Assembly: GCF_007713735.2 (NCBI RefSeq)
Contig: NZ_VMNW02000078.1
Span: 1 to 45,450, forward strand
Source: Amycolatopsis acidicola
GTDB taxonomy: Bacteria; Actinomycetota; Actinomycetes; Mycobacteriales; Pseudonocardiaceae
Direction of reading: 5' to 3'
Length of the DNA stretch: 45,450 bases
The notes below the pieces were generated by a model. It was not told where the DNA came from and searched no databases. It saw only the letters and a list, made by a program, of their open reading frames with translations. The position numbers and the translations under genes are program-made. Position 1 is the first letter of the stretch; every line of letters starts with the position of its first letter. Of the stretch, positions 17,861 through 25,813 are shown one piece after another.

Positions 17861-18730
17861 ATGAGCGAAGACATCGGCTACCTCGACCACACCGTGCTGC
17901 TGACCCGCGAGCTGGAGGCAGTGGCGAAGCTGTACACGGACCTCGGCTTCACCCTCAGCGCCCCGTCCGCCCACAGGTTGTCCACCGCTGTGGGCGAGCC
18001 GCTGGTGCAGGCGGGCACGGCCAATCAATGCGCCGCCTTCGGGAAGTCCTATGTGGAGATACTGGGACTCGTCGACGAGAACGCGCCGGATCCCTGGCAT
18101 GTCAAGGAAATGATCAAGGTCAACCGAGGGCTGCTCCTGACCGCGGGCACCGGTGACGCCGAGGCGACCGAGCGGCGCTGGCGTGCGGCGGGGTTCCCGT
18201 CGACCGGTGTGCGTTCGCTGGAGAGGCCCGTCGAAACCCCGGAAGGCGAGCGTACGTTGCGGGCTCGCGGTGTGTATCTCAGCGCGGAAACCTCGCTGGG
18301 AGTGGGGTTTCAGGCGGGCCAGCAGCTGACGCCCGAGTACGTGCACCAGCCGCACCTGCTCCGCCATGCGAACGGCGCCCGTGGGTTGGAGAGCGTGCTG
18401 CTCGCCGTGGCCGATGACGCGGTGGGTGAGTACGTCGACCGGTATTCGGTGATCTTCGACGCGCAGGCGCGGGAGAACGGGCCGCGCTACTACTGGCAGT
18501 TGAGCGCGGGGCGCTTCGAACTCGTGGCCGAGTCGGCGTTCGGTGAGATCCTGCCCGGGGAGAAGGCGCCCGCGCTGCCGTTCCTCGGGGCGCAGACGTT
18601 CTCCGTCGAGAACCTGGATGTGGCACGGAAACTGGTGGAGGACAACGGAATCGCGACCTGGGACAGTGAAGGCGGGTTCTTCGTTCGTGCTGCCGACGCG
18701 TTCGGCGTCAGCGTAGGATTCGTGGCATGA
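17861..18730 (+). CDS. VOC (glyoxalase-like) domain protein
   Basis: 289 residues. The start MSEDIGYLDHTVLLTRELEAVAKLYTDLGFTLS is the first beta-alpha-beta unit of a VOC fold, and the second half (about 205-289) contains QTFSVENLDVARKLVEDNGI and a final beta strand. Family members are metal-dependent lyases, dioxygenases or small-molecule binding proteins, and the reaction cannot be chosen from the sequence. The His in YLDHTV (about residue 10) and a late acidic site may bind metal. The stop overlaps the esterase start by 4 bp, so the two proteins are coupled and probably serve one degradative or detoxifying pathway controlled by the divergent AsnC-type regulator. Confidence 0.8.
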   Translation: MSEDIGYLDHTVLLTRELEAVAKLYTDLGFTLSAPSAHRLSTAVGEPLVQAGTANQCAAFGKSYVEILGLVDENAPDPWHVKEMIKVNRGLLLTAGTGDAEATERRWRAAGFPSTGVRSLERPVETPEGERTLRARGVYLSAETSLGVGFQAGQQLTPEYVHQPHLLRHANGARGLESVLLAVADDAVGEYVDRYSVIFDAQARENGPRYYWQLSAGRFELVAESAFGEILPGEKAPALPFLGAQTFSVENLDVARKLVEDNGIATWDSEGGFFVRAADAFGVSVGFVA

Positions 18731-19827
18731 GGTCCTTCCCCGGGATTCCGTTCGCCACAGCGTCCCGGTTCGGCGCGCCGGTGCCGGCCCCGTTGTCCTT
18801 CGGGGGCAACGAGCCCGGCCCGGCGGCGCCGCAACCGCCCTCGCGGCTGGAACGCGTGATGGGGTCGGTTTCCCCGCCGCAGAGCGAGGACTGCCTGACG
18901 CTCAACGTCTGGTCGCCCGAGGGTGCCGAAGGATTGCCGGTGCTCGTGTTCTTCCACGGCGGCGGGTATTCGAGCGGTTCGGGTGGTCTGCCGTGGTACG
19001 ACGGGGCGAGGCTGGCCGAGCACGGAATCGTTGTCGTCACGGCGAACTACCGGCTCGGCGCGCTGGGTTTCGCGTACCTCGCTTCGCTGGCAGACGGGCT
19101 CGGCGCGGGGAACTTCGGCTTGCAGGACACGGCAGCGGCGTTGCGCTGGGTGCGTGAGCACATCTCCGCCTTCGGTGGCGATCCGTCGAAGGTGACGGCG
19201 GCGGGGCAGTCGGCGGGGGCGTACTCGCTGCTTTCCCTGCTGCCGCGAGAAGATCTGTTCGCGCAGGCCATCCTGATGAGCACGCCGGCCGGGATGCCGC
19301 CCGCGCGGCCGGAGGAAGCCACTGAGACGACGGAGCTGCTGCTCTCGGCGCTGGGTGTTTCGGCGGCGGAGCTGCCGCGGGTGGACGCGTCGGAAATCAT
19401 TGCCGCGCAACAGAAAGTAGCACAGGTGAAGCCCGGCGTGGTGCCGCCTTTCCAGCTCGTGGGTTCGGAGGATCCGGTTGTCGCCGCGGCGGAGAGCAAG
19501 GTCAGAATCCTGCTGACCGCCACCAAGGACGAGGGGCTCGCGTTCGGCCCGGAGGCCGGCGCGCTGACGGAGGAGTTCTTCGTCCGCCCGGCGCGCCGGT
19601 TCGTGGATCTCCTTGCGGCGAACGGCAATGAGGCCGAATGGTTCGAGTTCGACTGGGCGCCGGAGTGCAGTCCGTTCGGCGCCTGTCACTGCATCGATCT
19701 GCCGTTCTTCTTCGGCACCCTGGACGCTTTCCGGGACGCGCCGATGCTCGCCGGTGCGTCCCGGAGTGAGCTGGAGGACGTGGTCGGGCGCACTCAGGCC
19801 CGGGTGGTTTCCTTCGTGCGGGGGTGA
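18727..19827 (+). CDS. Type-B carboxylesterase, short form
   Basis: 366 residues. Hallmarks: oxyanion loop FHGGGY (about 76-81), nucleophile elbow GQSAGA with Ser162, and a late FGACHCIDLPFFFG where the His is the likely catalytic base. EDCLTLNVW is the conserved SEDCLxLNV motif. Usual family length is about 500; the N-terminal strands before F-x-GIPFA and part of the middle are missing, but all catalytic residues remain. ATG 18727 overlaps the VOC gene stop (ATGA). The enzyme should hydrolyse an ester or carbamate, substrate unknown. The 3' end overlaps the convergent amino-acid dehydrogenase by 34 bp. Confidence 0.85.
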   Translation: MRSFPGIPFATASRFGAPVPAPLSFGGNEPGPAAPQPPSRLERVMGSVSPPQSEDCLTLNVWSPEGAEGLPVLVFFHGGGYSSGSGGLPWYDGARLAEHGIVVVTANYRLGALGFAYLASLADGLGAGNFGLQDTAAALRWVREHISAFGGDPSKVTAAGQSAGAYSLLSLLPREDLFAQAILMSTPAGMPPARPEEATETTELLLSALGVSAAELPRVDASEIIAAQQKVAQVKPGVVPPFQLVGSEDPVVAAAESKVRILLTATKDEGLAFGPEAGALTEEFFVRPARRFVDLLAANGNEAEWFEFDWAPECSPFGACHCIDLPFFFGTLDAFRDAPMLAGASRSELEDVVGRTQARVVSFVRG

Positions 19828-20822
19828 ATCCTCTCGGTGGCGAGTGACATCGCAGCCGCGAGCGGTGTCCCCGGTGCCTTGAGGATTCTGTCCACAGTGG
19901 ATTCGATCGCGTCGACGCGTGCGGTGGCAGCCTGGTGGTCGAGACGTTCGATCTCCCGGCCCAGCGTGTAGATCACGCCGCCCGCGCTGGCGACGAAGTC
20001 CGGGATCCACGTGATCTCCCGCGCTGCCAGCAGTTCGGCGACGGAGTCGTCCGTCAGCTGGTTGTTGGCGGGGCCGACGATCAGCGGCACCTTCAGCCGG
20101 TCGATCGTGTCCGGCCCGAACACTCCACCGACGGCCGCTGGTACGAGCACGTCCGCCGGAGTGGTCAGTACTTGAGCGGGATCCACCCACTCGTAGCCGT
20201 TCTCGTTGGCCTGCTCGCGTTTCGTATCGTCCACATCGGACACGAGGATGCGCGCCCCGTGAACTCCCTCGGCGATGAGTGCGCCCACCGAGCCGAGCCC
20301 GCTGATGAGCACGGTCCGCCCGGACAGGTCGGCGCTCCCGAACACGTGCCGCATCCCGGCGCGGAGCGCGGCCAGTACCCCGCGCGCGGTGGGGCCGCTC
20401 GACGAGCCCGTGCCGCCCACGTTTTCGGGCAGGCAGAACGCATGCGGGGTGTGCCGCCGCAGCACGGCCATGTCCGCGGGGCCGGTGCCGACGTCCGGGC
20501 CCGCGATGTAGGACCCGCCGAGTGACGCGATGAACTCGCCGAGGTCGTCGAGGATGGCCTGGCGAAACTCGGGGGTCAACGGTGTGGCCCGGTCGAGTGC
20601 GAGCACGGTTTTCCCGCCCCCGAAAGGCAAATCGGCGGCCGCGCATTTGAAGGTCATCGCCTTCGAGAGTCTCAGCGCGTCCTCCAGCCCGTCCCGCCAG
20701 CCGGGGTATCGGCGCAGCCGGACGCCACCCACGGCGGGCCCGAGTGCCCGCGAATGCACGGCGATGATCATCGGAACCCGGCCGCGACTCCCGCGCCGGA
20801 CGATCACTTCTTCATACTCCAT
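19794..20822 (-). CDS. Leu/Phe/Val dehydrogenase family protein
   Basis: 342 residues. The catalytic half has the ALGPAVGGVRLRRYP substrate segment, the lysine motif DLPFGGGKTVLA and the GPDVGTGPADM block. The NAD half has the Rossmann motif ISGLGSVGALIAEGV (about 169-184) and a late PDFVASAGGVI. These match NAD-dependent leucine, valine and phenylalanine dehydrogenases, which deaminate the amino acid to its 2-oxoacid. The exact amino acid cannot be told. ATG 20822 is used because EYEEVIVRRG aligns with the family start. It is divergent from an Lrp-type regulator across 78 bp, the usual arrangement for amino-acid-responsive control. Confidence 0.88.
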   Translation of the reverse strand: MEYEEVIVRRGSRGRVPMIIAVHSRALGPAVGGVRLRRYPGWRDGLEDALRLSKAMTFKCAAADLPFGGGKTVLALDRATPLTPEFRQAILDDLGEFIASLGGSYIAGPDVGTGPADMAVLRRHTPHAFCLPENVGGTGSSSGPTARGVLAALRAGMRHVFGSADLSGRTVLISGLGSVGALIAEGVHGARILVSDVDDTKREQANENGYEWVDPAQVLTTPADVLVPAAVGGVFGPDTIDRLKVPLIVGPANNQLTDDSVAELLAAREITWIPDFVASAGGVIYTLGREIERLDHQAATARVDAIESTVDRILKAPGTPLAAAMSLATERIHPRTKETTRA

Positions 20823-20863
20823 GCCCGAAAACTAGCCCGATGGCCAAGGTTATGCTGCAATCT

Positions 20864-20878
20864 CCGAACGATGTTCGG
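20864..20878. promoter_or_regulatory. Lrp-type operator candidate
   Basis: CCGAAC-GAT-GTTCGG is a perfect 15-bp inverted repeat in the 78-bp gap between the dehydrogenase and the Lrp-type regulator. Lrp sites are commonly about 15 bp with imperfect symmetry, so length and placement fit autoregulation plus control of the dehydrogenase. Confidence 0.55.
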
Positions 20879-20900
20879 CAGCGTGGAGTGAGGGACGAAC

Positions 20901-21365
20901 GTGGACGAACTTGATTCGGCGATCATCCGGCATCTGCAGGAGGATGCACGGCAGTCGAACCGCGACATCGCCCGCAAGCTGGGCATAGCGCCGTCGACCT
21001 GCCTGGAGCGCACGAGGCTGTTGCGGCAGCGGGGCGTGATCCGGGGCTACCACGCGGAAATCGACCTGCGCTCGCTCAACCGCGGGGTGCAGGCGATCGT
21101 CGCGGTGCAGGTCCGGCCGCTGAGCCGCACCGTGGTGCAGCGCTTCGAGCGGCTGGTCTCGGAACTACCCGAGGTGCTGTCGGTGTACACGATGGCGGGC
21201 AGCGACGACTTCCTCGTGCACGTGACGGCGCAGGACATCGACCACCTGCACGCCTTCCTGCTCGACCGCTTCACGAGCCGCCGCGAGATCGTCGGCTTCC
21301 GGACGTCGATCATCTACCAGCACCTGAGGAAGCCGGTGCTGGAGCCGTTGCCTGAGGAGGAGTAG
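20901..21365 (+). CDS. Lrp/AsnC-family transcriptional regulator
   Basis: 154 residues, the standard single-module length. HTH LDSAIIRHLQEDARQSNRDIARKLGIAPSTCLERTRLLRQRGVI is at about 4-47, then the RAM ligand-binding domain (GVQAIVAVQVRPLSRTVV through MAGSDDFLVHVTAQDIDHLHAFLLDRFTS). GTG start at 20901. Lrp proteins sense amino acids; the divergent leucine-type dehydrogenase points to a branched-chain or aromatic amino acid as the signal, by inference. Downstream lies the first 21-bp repeat array. Confidence 0.9.
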   Translation: MDELDSAIIRHLQEDARQSNRDIARKLGIAPSTCLERTRLLRQRGVIRGYHAEIDLRSLNRGVQAIVAVQVRPLSRTVVQRFERLVSELPEVLSVYTMAGSDDFLVHVTAQDIDHLHAFLLDRFTSRREIVGFRTSIIYQHLRKPVLEPLPEEE

Positions 21366-21370
21366 CCAGC

Positions 21371-21595
21371 GTATTGGCCGCTGGCGCGCGCGTATTGGCC
21401 GCTGGCGCGCGCGTGTTGGCCGCTGGCGCGCGCGTGTTGGCTCGTGGCGTTGATGTGGTGGTGGCTCGGGTACGGGAGGGTGTTGGCTGGTGGGTATTTG
21501 CCACCGGCGGCGGCCAACTCGCGGACGGCGGTGGCCAACTCGCGGACGGGGGTGGCCAACTCGCGGACGGGGGTGGCCAACTCGCGGACGGGGGT
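21371..21595. repeat. 21-bp repeat array, two opposed blocks
   Basis: The gap between two convergent genes holds repeats rather than a gene. Block one, 21371-21433, is three near-identical 21-bp copies built on G[TA]-TTGGCCGCTGG-CGCGCGC, then diverged copies at 21434-21454 and 21480-21500. Block two, 21512-21595, is four 21-bp copies built on GGCCAACTCGCGGACGG. Its reverse complement contains GAGTTGGCC, so block two is the same kind of unit pointing the other way. A short hairpin GGTGG-N7-CCACC (21489-21505) marks the turn. The period is exactly 21 bp throughout the clean copies. Some frames stay open and read as seven-residue peptide repeats, which is a by-product of period and GC content. 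Confidence 0.88.
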
Positions 21596-21633
21596 GGCAA
21601 AGACGGCGCGGATGGGCGGATTCGGCTGGTGGC

Positions 21634-22275
21634 CTAGTCGGTGTCTGGTTTCAGGGCGGCGAAGACCGTGGGCCAGTCGGGGGGAGCCGATTCCGAGTCG
21701 TCGTACAGTTCGAACGTTTTGCCGGACGCCGAGGGGTCGAACAGCGCCGCCACGACAGCGTCGGCGACGGCTTCGCGGCTGATGCGGCCTTCGCCGGTGT
21801 CGCCCTGCTCGATGCGGACTCCGTCGGGCCGTAGATCGTGCAGCCAGCTCGGTCGGACGATCGTGTACTGCGCGCCGCTGGTCCGCAGCGCCTGCTCGCC
21901 GCGGGCCCTGGCTTCGATGCGCTCCGCCATCTCGGGGTGCTCCGCCGGGCGCGTCACGTAGATCTGCGAGACCAGCACAACCGGGATGTCTTCCCGCGCG
22001 GCGATTTCCGCTATCCCGGCAACACCTTGGTGCATAACGGTTTCCGCGTCCTCCGCCGGCTTGGGCGGTTCGACGGCGATCACCACACCTTCAGCACCGG
22101 TGAACACCGAACGGTCGAGCTCGGCCAGGTCGAGCTTCACCGGCTCCACCCCGTCGACGGCCGCACCCGGTTCGCGGCTGGCCGACCGGACCCGGTGCCC
22201 GCCGGCGGTGAGCCGCTCGGCGATCCGCCGCCCGGTGCGGCCGGAGCCACCCACGACGACGAAGCTGCTACCCAT
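21634..22275 (-). CDS. NAD(P)-binding (atypical SDR/NmrA-like) protein
   Basis: 213 residues. The start SSFVVVGGSGRTGRRIAERLTAGGHRVRSASR is an NADP-type Rossmann motif (GGSGRTG, with an Arg-rich end of the second strand). A GAEGVVIAVEP strand follows, and the YTIVRPSWLHD segment is typical of atypical SDRs. The catalytic YxxxK is not seen, so it may be a redox sensor or reductase of the NmrA-like group rather than a classical dehydrogenase. GGGGAGG lies 5 nt before ATG 22275. The stop sits at the edge of the 21-bp repeat array. Confidence 0.85.
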   Translation of the reverse strand: MGSSFVVVGGSGRTGRRIAERLTAGGHRVRSASREPGAAVDGVEPVKLDLAELDRSVFTGAEGVVIAVEPPKPAEDAETVMHQGVAGIAEIAAREDIPVVLVSQIYVTRPAEHPEMAERIEARARGEQALRTSGAQYTIVRPSWLHDLRPDGVRIEQGDTGEGRISREAVADAVVAALFDPSASGKTFELYDDSESAPPDWPTVFAALKPDTD

Positions 22276-22329
22276 GATGCCTCCCCGTTGGCCACTAGAC
22301 GACCAGCATGGCCGCGCCCCGACCCCGGG

Positions 22330-25197
22330 TCAACAGCCCCGCGCGACGATCTTGCCGGGCCGTGTCAGCGGATCGGTGCGCAGCCGTTCGAGTACGGCTT
22401 CCGCCTGCGGTTCGGCCGAAAGCTCCCGCCAGATCGCCAGCGCCTGCTCGTAGTATTCGCGCGCCCTCGCCGGCTGCCCCAGCCGCCGGTGCAGCTCCCC
22501 GAGCAGCTCACTGACCTCCGCCACCGACCGCCGGTCGCCGGTTCTGCGGTGCACCGAAAGGGAGTTCACCAGCAACAGCCTGGCGTGCGCCAGATCGCCG
22601 CTCTGCAGGAACAGCTCGCCGAGATTCTGGTGCGCGTACCCGACACAATGGTCGTCGCCCAGCTCCTCGAAGATCGCGATCGCCCTGTCCAGCTCCGAAC
22701 GCGCCGCGCCGAGGTTGCCGCGCATCTGGTGCAACACCGCGATCCGTTGCAGCGCACGGGCTTCCCGGTGACGGTCGCCGATCTCGGCGGACAGTTCGTA
22801 GGCGTCGGTGAACCAGCGTTCCGCCGTCGCGTGGCAGTCGCGCAGGAGCCACAGGCTGCCCACGGCCAGCCGTACGACGGCCTCTCCGTGCCGGTCTCCG
22901 ATCCTGCTGAACAACTCCAGTGACCGCAGCAGCAGCTCCAGCGCCGGCCCGTTCTCCTCGTTCACCCGGCGCACCATGCTGAGCCCGGCCAGCACGATCG
23001 CCGCCCCGCGATCGTCCCCGGCCTCCTCGAACAGGCGCAGCGCTTCTTCGAACGAGTCCTGCGCCGTCCCGTAGTCGTCCTGGTAAAGCGCCACCTGTCC
23101 GAGGTTGCGCAACACGATCGCCTGCCCCGTCTGCTCGCCAGACCGGCGCGCCGCGGCCAGTGCTGTTTCGTGCGTGCGCTGCCAATCGTCGTGCAGACCG
23201 CGGAGATCGAAGAACGGCGTGCAGGCCGCTGTCAGGCGCCACGCCAGATCGTCCAGCCCCCACACCACGGCCAGCTCGACCAACGCGACGAGCGTGGGCA
23301 ACTCGGCCTCGAACCACAGATTCGGGTCACCGCCGTCCGGCTCCGGCCGCCACGAACCCGTCGGTTCGGGGAGCAGGCCGAAGAAGTGGATCGGCATCCG
23401 GCGGACGGCGTCGGCCGCCAGCGCGAGGTAGCCCTCGATCACCCGCCGCACCCGCGCACGTTTGACCTCGGCGTCCTCCGGCTCGGTCTGCTCGACCGCG
23501 TAGCAGCGGAGCAGATCGTGCAGCCGGTACCGCGGCTCGCCCCCGGAATTGACCAGCGCGACCAGATGCGCGTCCACCAGCACGTCCAGCGCCTCGTCGC
23601 CGTCCGGACGGTCGAGCACGGCCGCGACCGCCCACGCCGGGAAGTGGACCGGCCCGAGCTGCCCCAGCCCGCGGAAGGCGCGCGCGGCGCTGACCGGCAG
23701 CTGGTCGTAGCTCAGGCTGACGCTGGAGCGGACGGCGAGATCGCCGAGACGCAGTTCGTCCAGCCGCCTGCGTTCGTCGGAGAGCCGCCGCGCGAGCATC
23801 GACAACGTCCAATTAGGACGATGTGCGAGCTTCGCCCCGGCGACGCGGATCGCCAGCGGGAGGTGGCCGCAGGAGCGAAGGATCTGTTCCGCCCCTTCAG
23901 GTTCGGCCGCCACCCGCTCCTTCCCGACGATCTTCGCCAGCAGCGCGGCCGCGTCTTCCGCGCCCAGAACGTCCACATCCACGGACAGCGCCGCGGGCAG
24001 GCCCGGCAGGACGCCCCGGCTCGTGATCAGCACAGCGCAGGAACCCGTACCGGGCAGCAATGGGCGTACCTGCGCCGCGCTCGCCGCGTCGTCGAGCACG
24101 ATGCACAACCGCCGCGAAGCCAGCCGAGTGCGCAACAACGCCGAACGCTCGGCCAGTCCGCGCGGCATCGCCGGATCCGGAACTCCCAGCGCGCGAAGGA
24201 GTTCCGGCAGTACTTCCTGCGGACGGCGTGGCGACTCCGCCGTCCCGCGAAGGTCCACATGCAACTGTCCATCCGGGAACTCGTCGCGCAGCCGGTGGGC
24301 GACCCGTACCGCGATCGACGATTTCCCCACTCCCGGCGCGCCGGAGAGCACCACGACGGCGGGCTCGGTGCTGCGCTCGAGCAGCTCCGTGACTTTGCCG
24401 ATCAGCTCCTCGCGCCCGGTGAAATCGGGCAGGTCCAAGGGAAGCTGGCGCACGGGCAACTGCATCTCCGTGGACAGTTCGGCGTGCGCCCTGCTCAGCG
24501 CGGGCCCCGGCTCGGCGTCGAGTTCTTCGCGCAGCACCTGCTCGGCCTCGGTGTACGCGGCGAGGGCCTCCGCCCGGCGGCCGCCCGCGTTCAGCGCCAG
24601 CACCAGCTGGCGCCAGAGCTCTTCGCGCAACGGGTTTTCCGCCAGCAGCTCCCGGATTTCGGCCACCGCCTTGGCTTCCTCGCCCAGCTCGACCCGGAGC
24701 CGGATGCGCCGCTCCTGCGCCGAAAGCCGCAGCTCGGTGAGGCGGGCGACCTCGGAGCTCCACAGGTGACTGTGCGCGAGATCCGCCAGCATCTCGCCGC
24801 GCCAGTAGCCGACCGCACTGTCCAGCGCGGACAACGCCGCCCGGGGTTCGGCGTTTTCGGCCTGTGCCAAGCATTTCTCGAACTCGGCCGAGTCCAGCTC
24901 GCCCGGCTCGACCGTTACGACGTACCCGCCGGCGCGGCCCTGGAGTCGCTCGGCGAGCCCGGGCTCCGCGTCGTCGAGGCGTTTGCGGAGCGAATGGACG
25001 TACGTGCGGATGTTGGCCGCCGCCGAACGCGGCGCGGACCGCGGCCAGAGCACCTCGGCCAGCGCGTCCGTCGACACCACCGTGTTGGCCTGGAGCAGCA
25101 GCGTGGCCAGCAGCAGACGTGGTTTGGCGCCGCCGAGTGGCAGGGGCCTGCCTGCCACGGCGGTCTCGAGCGGCCCCAGCACGCGGAAGGTGATCAC
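22330..25197 (-). CDS. AfsR-type SARP/NB-ARC/TPR regulator
   Basis: 955 residues. An OmpR-type winged DNA-binding domain is at about 1-95 (ITFRVLGPLETAVAGRPLPLGG to LRKRLDD), the BTAD bacterial activation domain at about 100-245, an NB-ARC ATPase with Walker A GAPGVGKS at about 286-293, and a C-terminal half of TPR-type helices (about 640-950). AfsR-like proteins activate secondary-metabolite genes, using ATP binding and TPR contacts as signal input. GTG 25197 was preferred over TTG 25200 because ITFRVLGPLE matches the family start. No biosynthetic gene cluster is adjacent in the window, so its targets lie elsewhere. Confidence 0.9.
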   Translation of the reverse strand: MITFRVLGPLETAVAGRPLPLGGAKPRLLLATLLLQANTVVSTDALAEVLWPRSAPRSAAANIRTYVHSLRKRLDDAEPGLAERLQGRAGGYVVTVEPGELDSAEFEKCLAQAENAEPRAALSALDSAVGYWRGEMLADLAHSHLWSSEVARLTELRLSAQERRIRLRVELGEEAKAVAEIRELLAENPLREELWRQLVLALNAGGRRAEALAAYTEAEQVLREELDAEPGPALSRAHAELSTEMQLPVRQLPLDLPDFTGREELIGKVTELLERSTEPAVVVLSGAPGVGKSSIAVRVAHRLRDEFPDGQLHVDLRGTAESPRRPQEVLPELLRALGVPDPAMPRGLAERSALLRTRLASRRLCIVLDDAASAAQVRPLLPGTGSCAVLITSRGVLPGLPAALSVDVDVLGAEDAAALLAKIVGKERVAAEPEGAEQILRSCGHLPLAIRVAGAKLAHRPNWTLSMLARRLSDERRRLDELRLGDLAVRSSVSLSYDQLPVSAARAFRGLGQLGPVHFPAWAVAAVLDRPDGDEALDVLVDAHLVALVNSGGEPRYRLHDLLRCYAVEQTEPEDAEVKRARVRRVIEGYLALAADAVRRMPIHFFGLLPEPTGSWRPEPDGGDPNLWFEAELPTLVALVELAVVWGLDDLAWRLTAACTPFFDLRGLHDDWQRTHETALAAARRSGEQTGQAIVLRNLGQVALYQDDYGTAQDSFEEALRLFEEAGDDRGAAIVLAGLSMVRRVNEENGPALELLLRSLELFSRIGDRHGEAVVRLAVGSLWLLRDCHATAERWFTDAYELSAEIGDRHREARALQRIAVLHQMRGNLGAARSELDRAIAIFEELGDDHCVGYAHQNLGELFLQSGDLAHARLLLVNSLSVHRRTGDRRSVAEVSELLGELHRRLGQPARAREYYEQALAIWRELSAEPQAEAVLERLRTDPLTRPGKIVARGC

Positions 25198-25285
25198 CAA
25201 GGCGAATCGTATGAGTCCGGCACCCGTCGCGCCAATACCGTGCGTGTGTCCGGTCGGTGAATCCTGTCCGGCGATCGGCGAACGG

Positions 25286-25708
25286 TCACCGCACCCGCCT
25301 GGGCACTCCCGCCGAGATGGGCCGCAGCTCGGCCGCCGTGCGGCTCAGCCGGGGCCCGCGGGGCTCGGCCGACGCCAGCCGGTAGCAGGCCAGCAGCCGC
25401 AACCCCGTCCATTCCTGCGCCGTCCAGCCCAGCGCCGTGGTGGGCGGCGTCCAGCCCTCGGCCTGCGCGGCCCGCCACACGTCGTGCGCGTGCCCCGCGA
25501 CGAGCACCAGGTCGGTGACCGGCTCCTGCCGGGGGACCAGGTCGGCCTCGCACCGGACGGCGTCGGCCACCGCGCTCAGGTGTCGTTCGAAAACCGGCCA
25601 CAGCTGGGGTTCGGCGGCCAACGCCAGCCAGCCGGGCTCCAACCGCCCGGCGACGCCGTACAGCCAGCGCCGGGCGGAACGGTCCGCCAGGAAATCGGCC
25701 CAGCCCAT
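25286..25708 (-). CDS. Small actinobacterial protein of unknown function
   Basis: About 140 residues from ATG 25708, mostly helical, with MGWADFLADRSARRWLYGVAGRL at the start and Trp-rich TALGWTAQEWTGLRLLACYRL near the end. No catalytic motif is visible. The N-terminal SARRWL pattern is reminiscent of a small family of unknown function found beside actinomycete natural-product genes (possibly the DUF6401 type), but I cannot confirm this. The frame is open to 25780. It lies 88 bp upstream of the SARP gene on the same strand, so the two may be functionally linked. Confidence 0.6.
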   Translation of the reverse strand: MGWADFLADRSARRWLYGVAGRLEPGWLALAAEPQLWPVFERHLSAVADAVRCEADLVPRQEPVTDLVLVAGHAHDVWRAAQAEGWTPPTTALGWTAQEWTGLRLLACYRLASAEPRGPRLSRTAAELRPISAGVPRRVR

Positions 25709-25813
25709 GCACTGATGATGGGCCGATCCCCAGCTGTGCGCCACCCGGGGGGACGTTATTCCGCCGGATGCGCGTTTCACCTGCGACGCATTGTCACCGG
25801 CTTGCTAAAACGT

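Noticed and set aside
21310..21637. Repeat-peptide reading frames across the first array
   Set aside because: Same reason; the frames also run over the 3' end of the Lrp-type gene.
23170..25260. Plus-strand open frame of 696 codons
   Set aside because: Antisense shadow of the AfsR-type gene.
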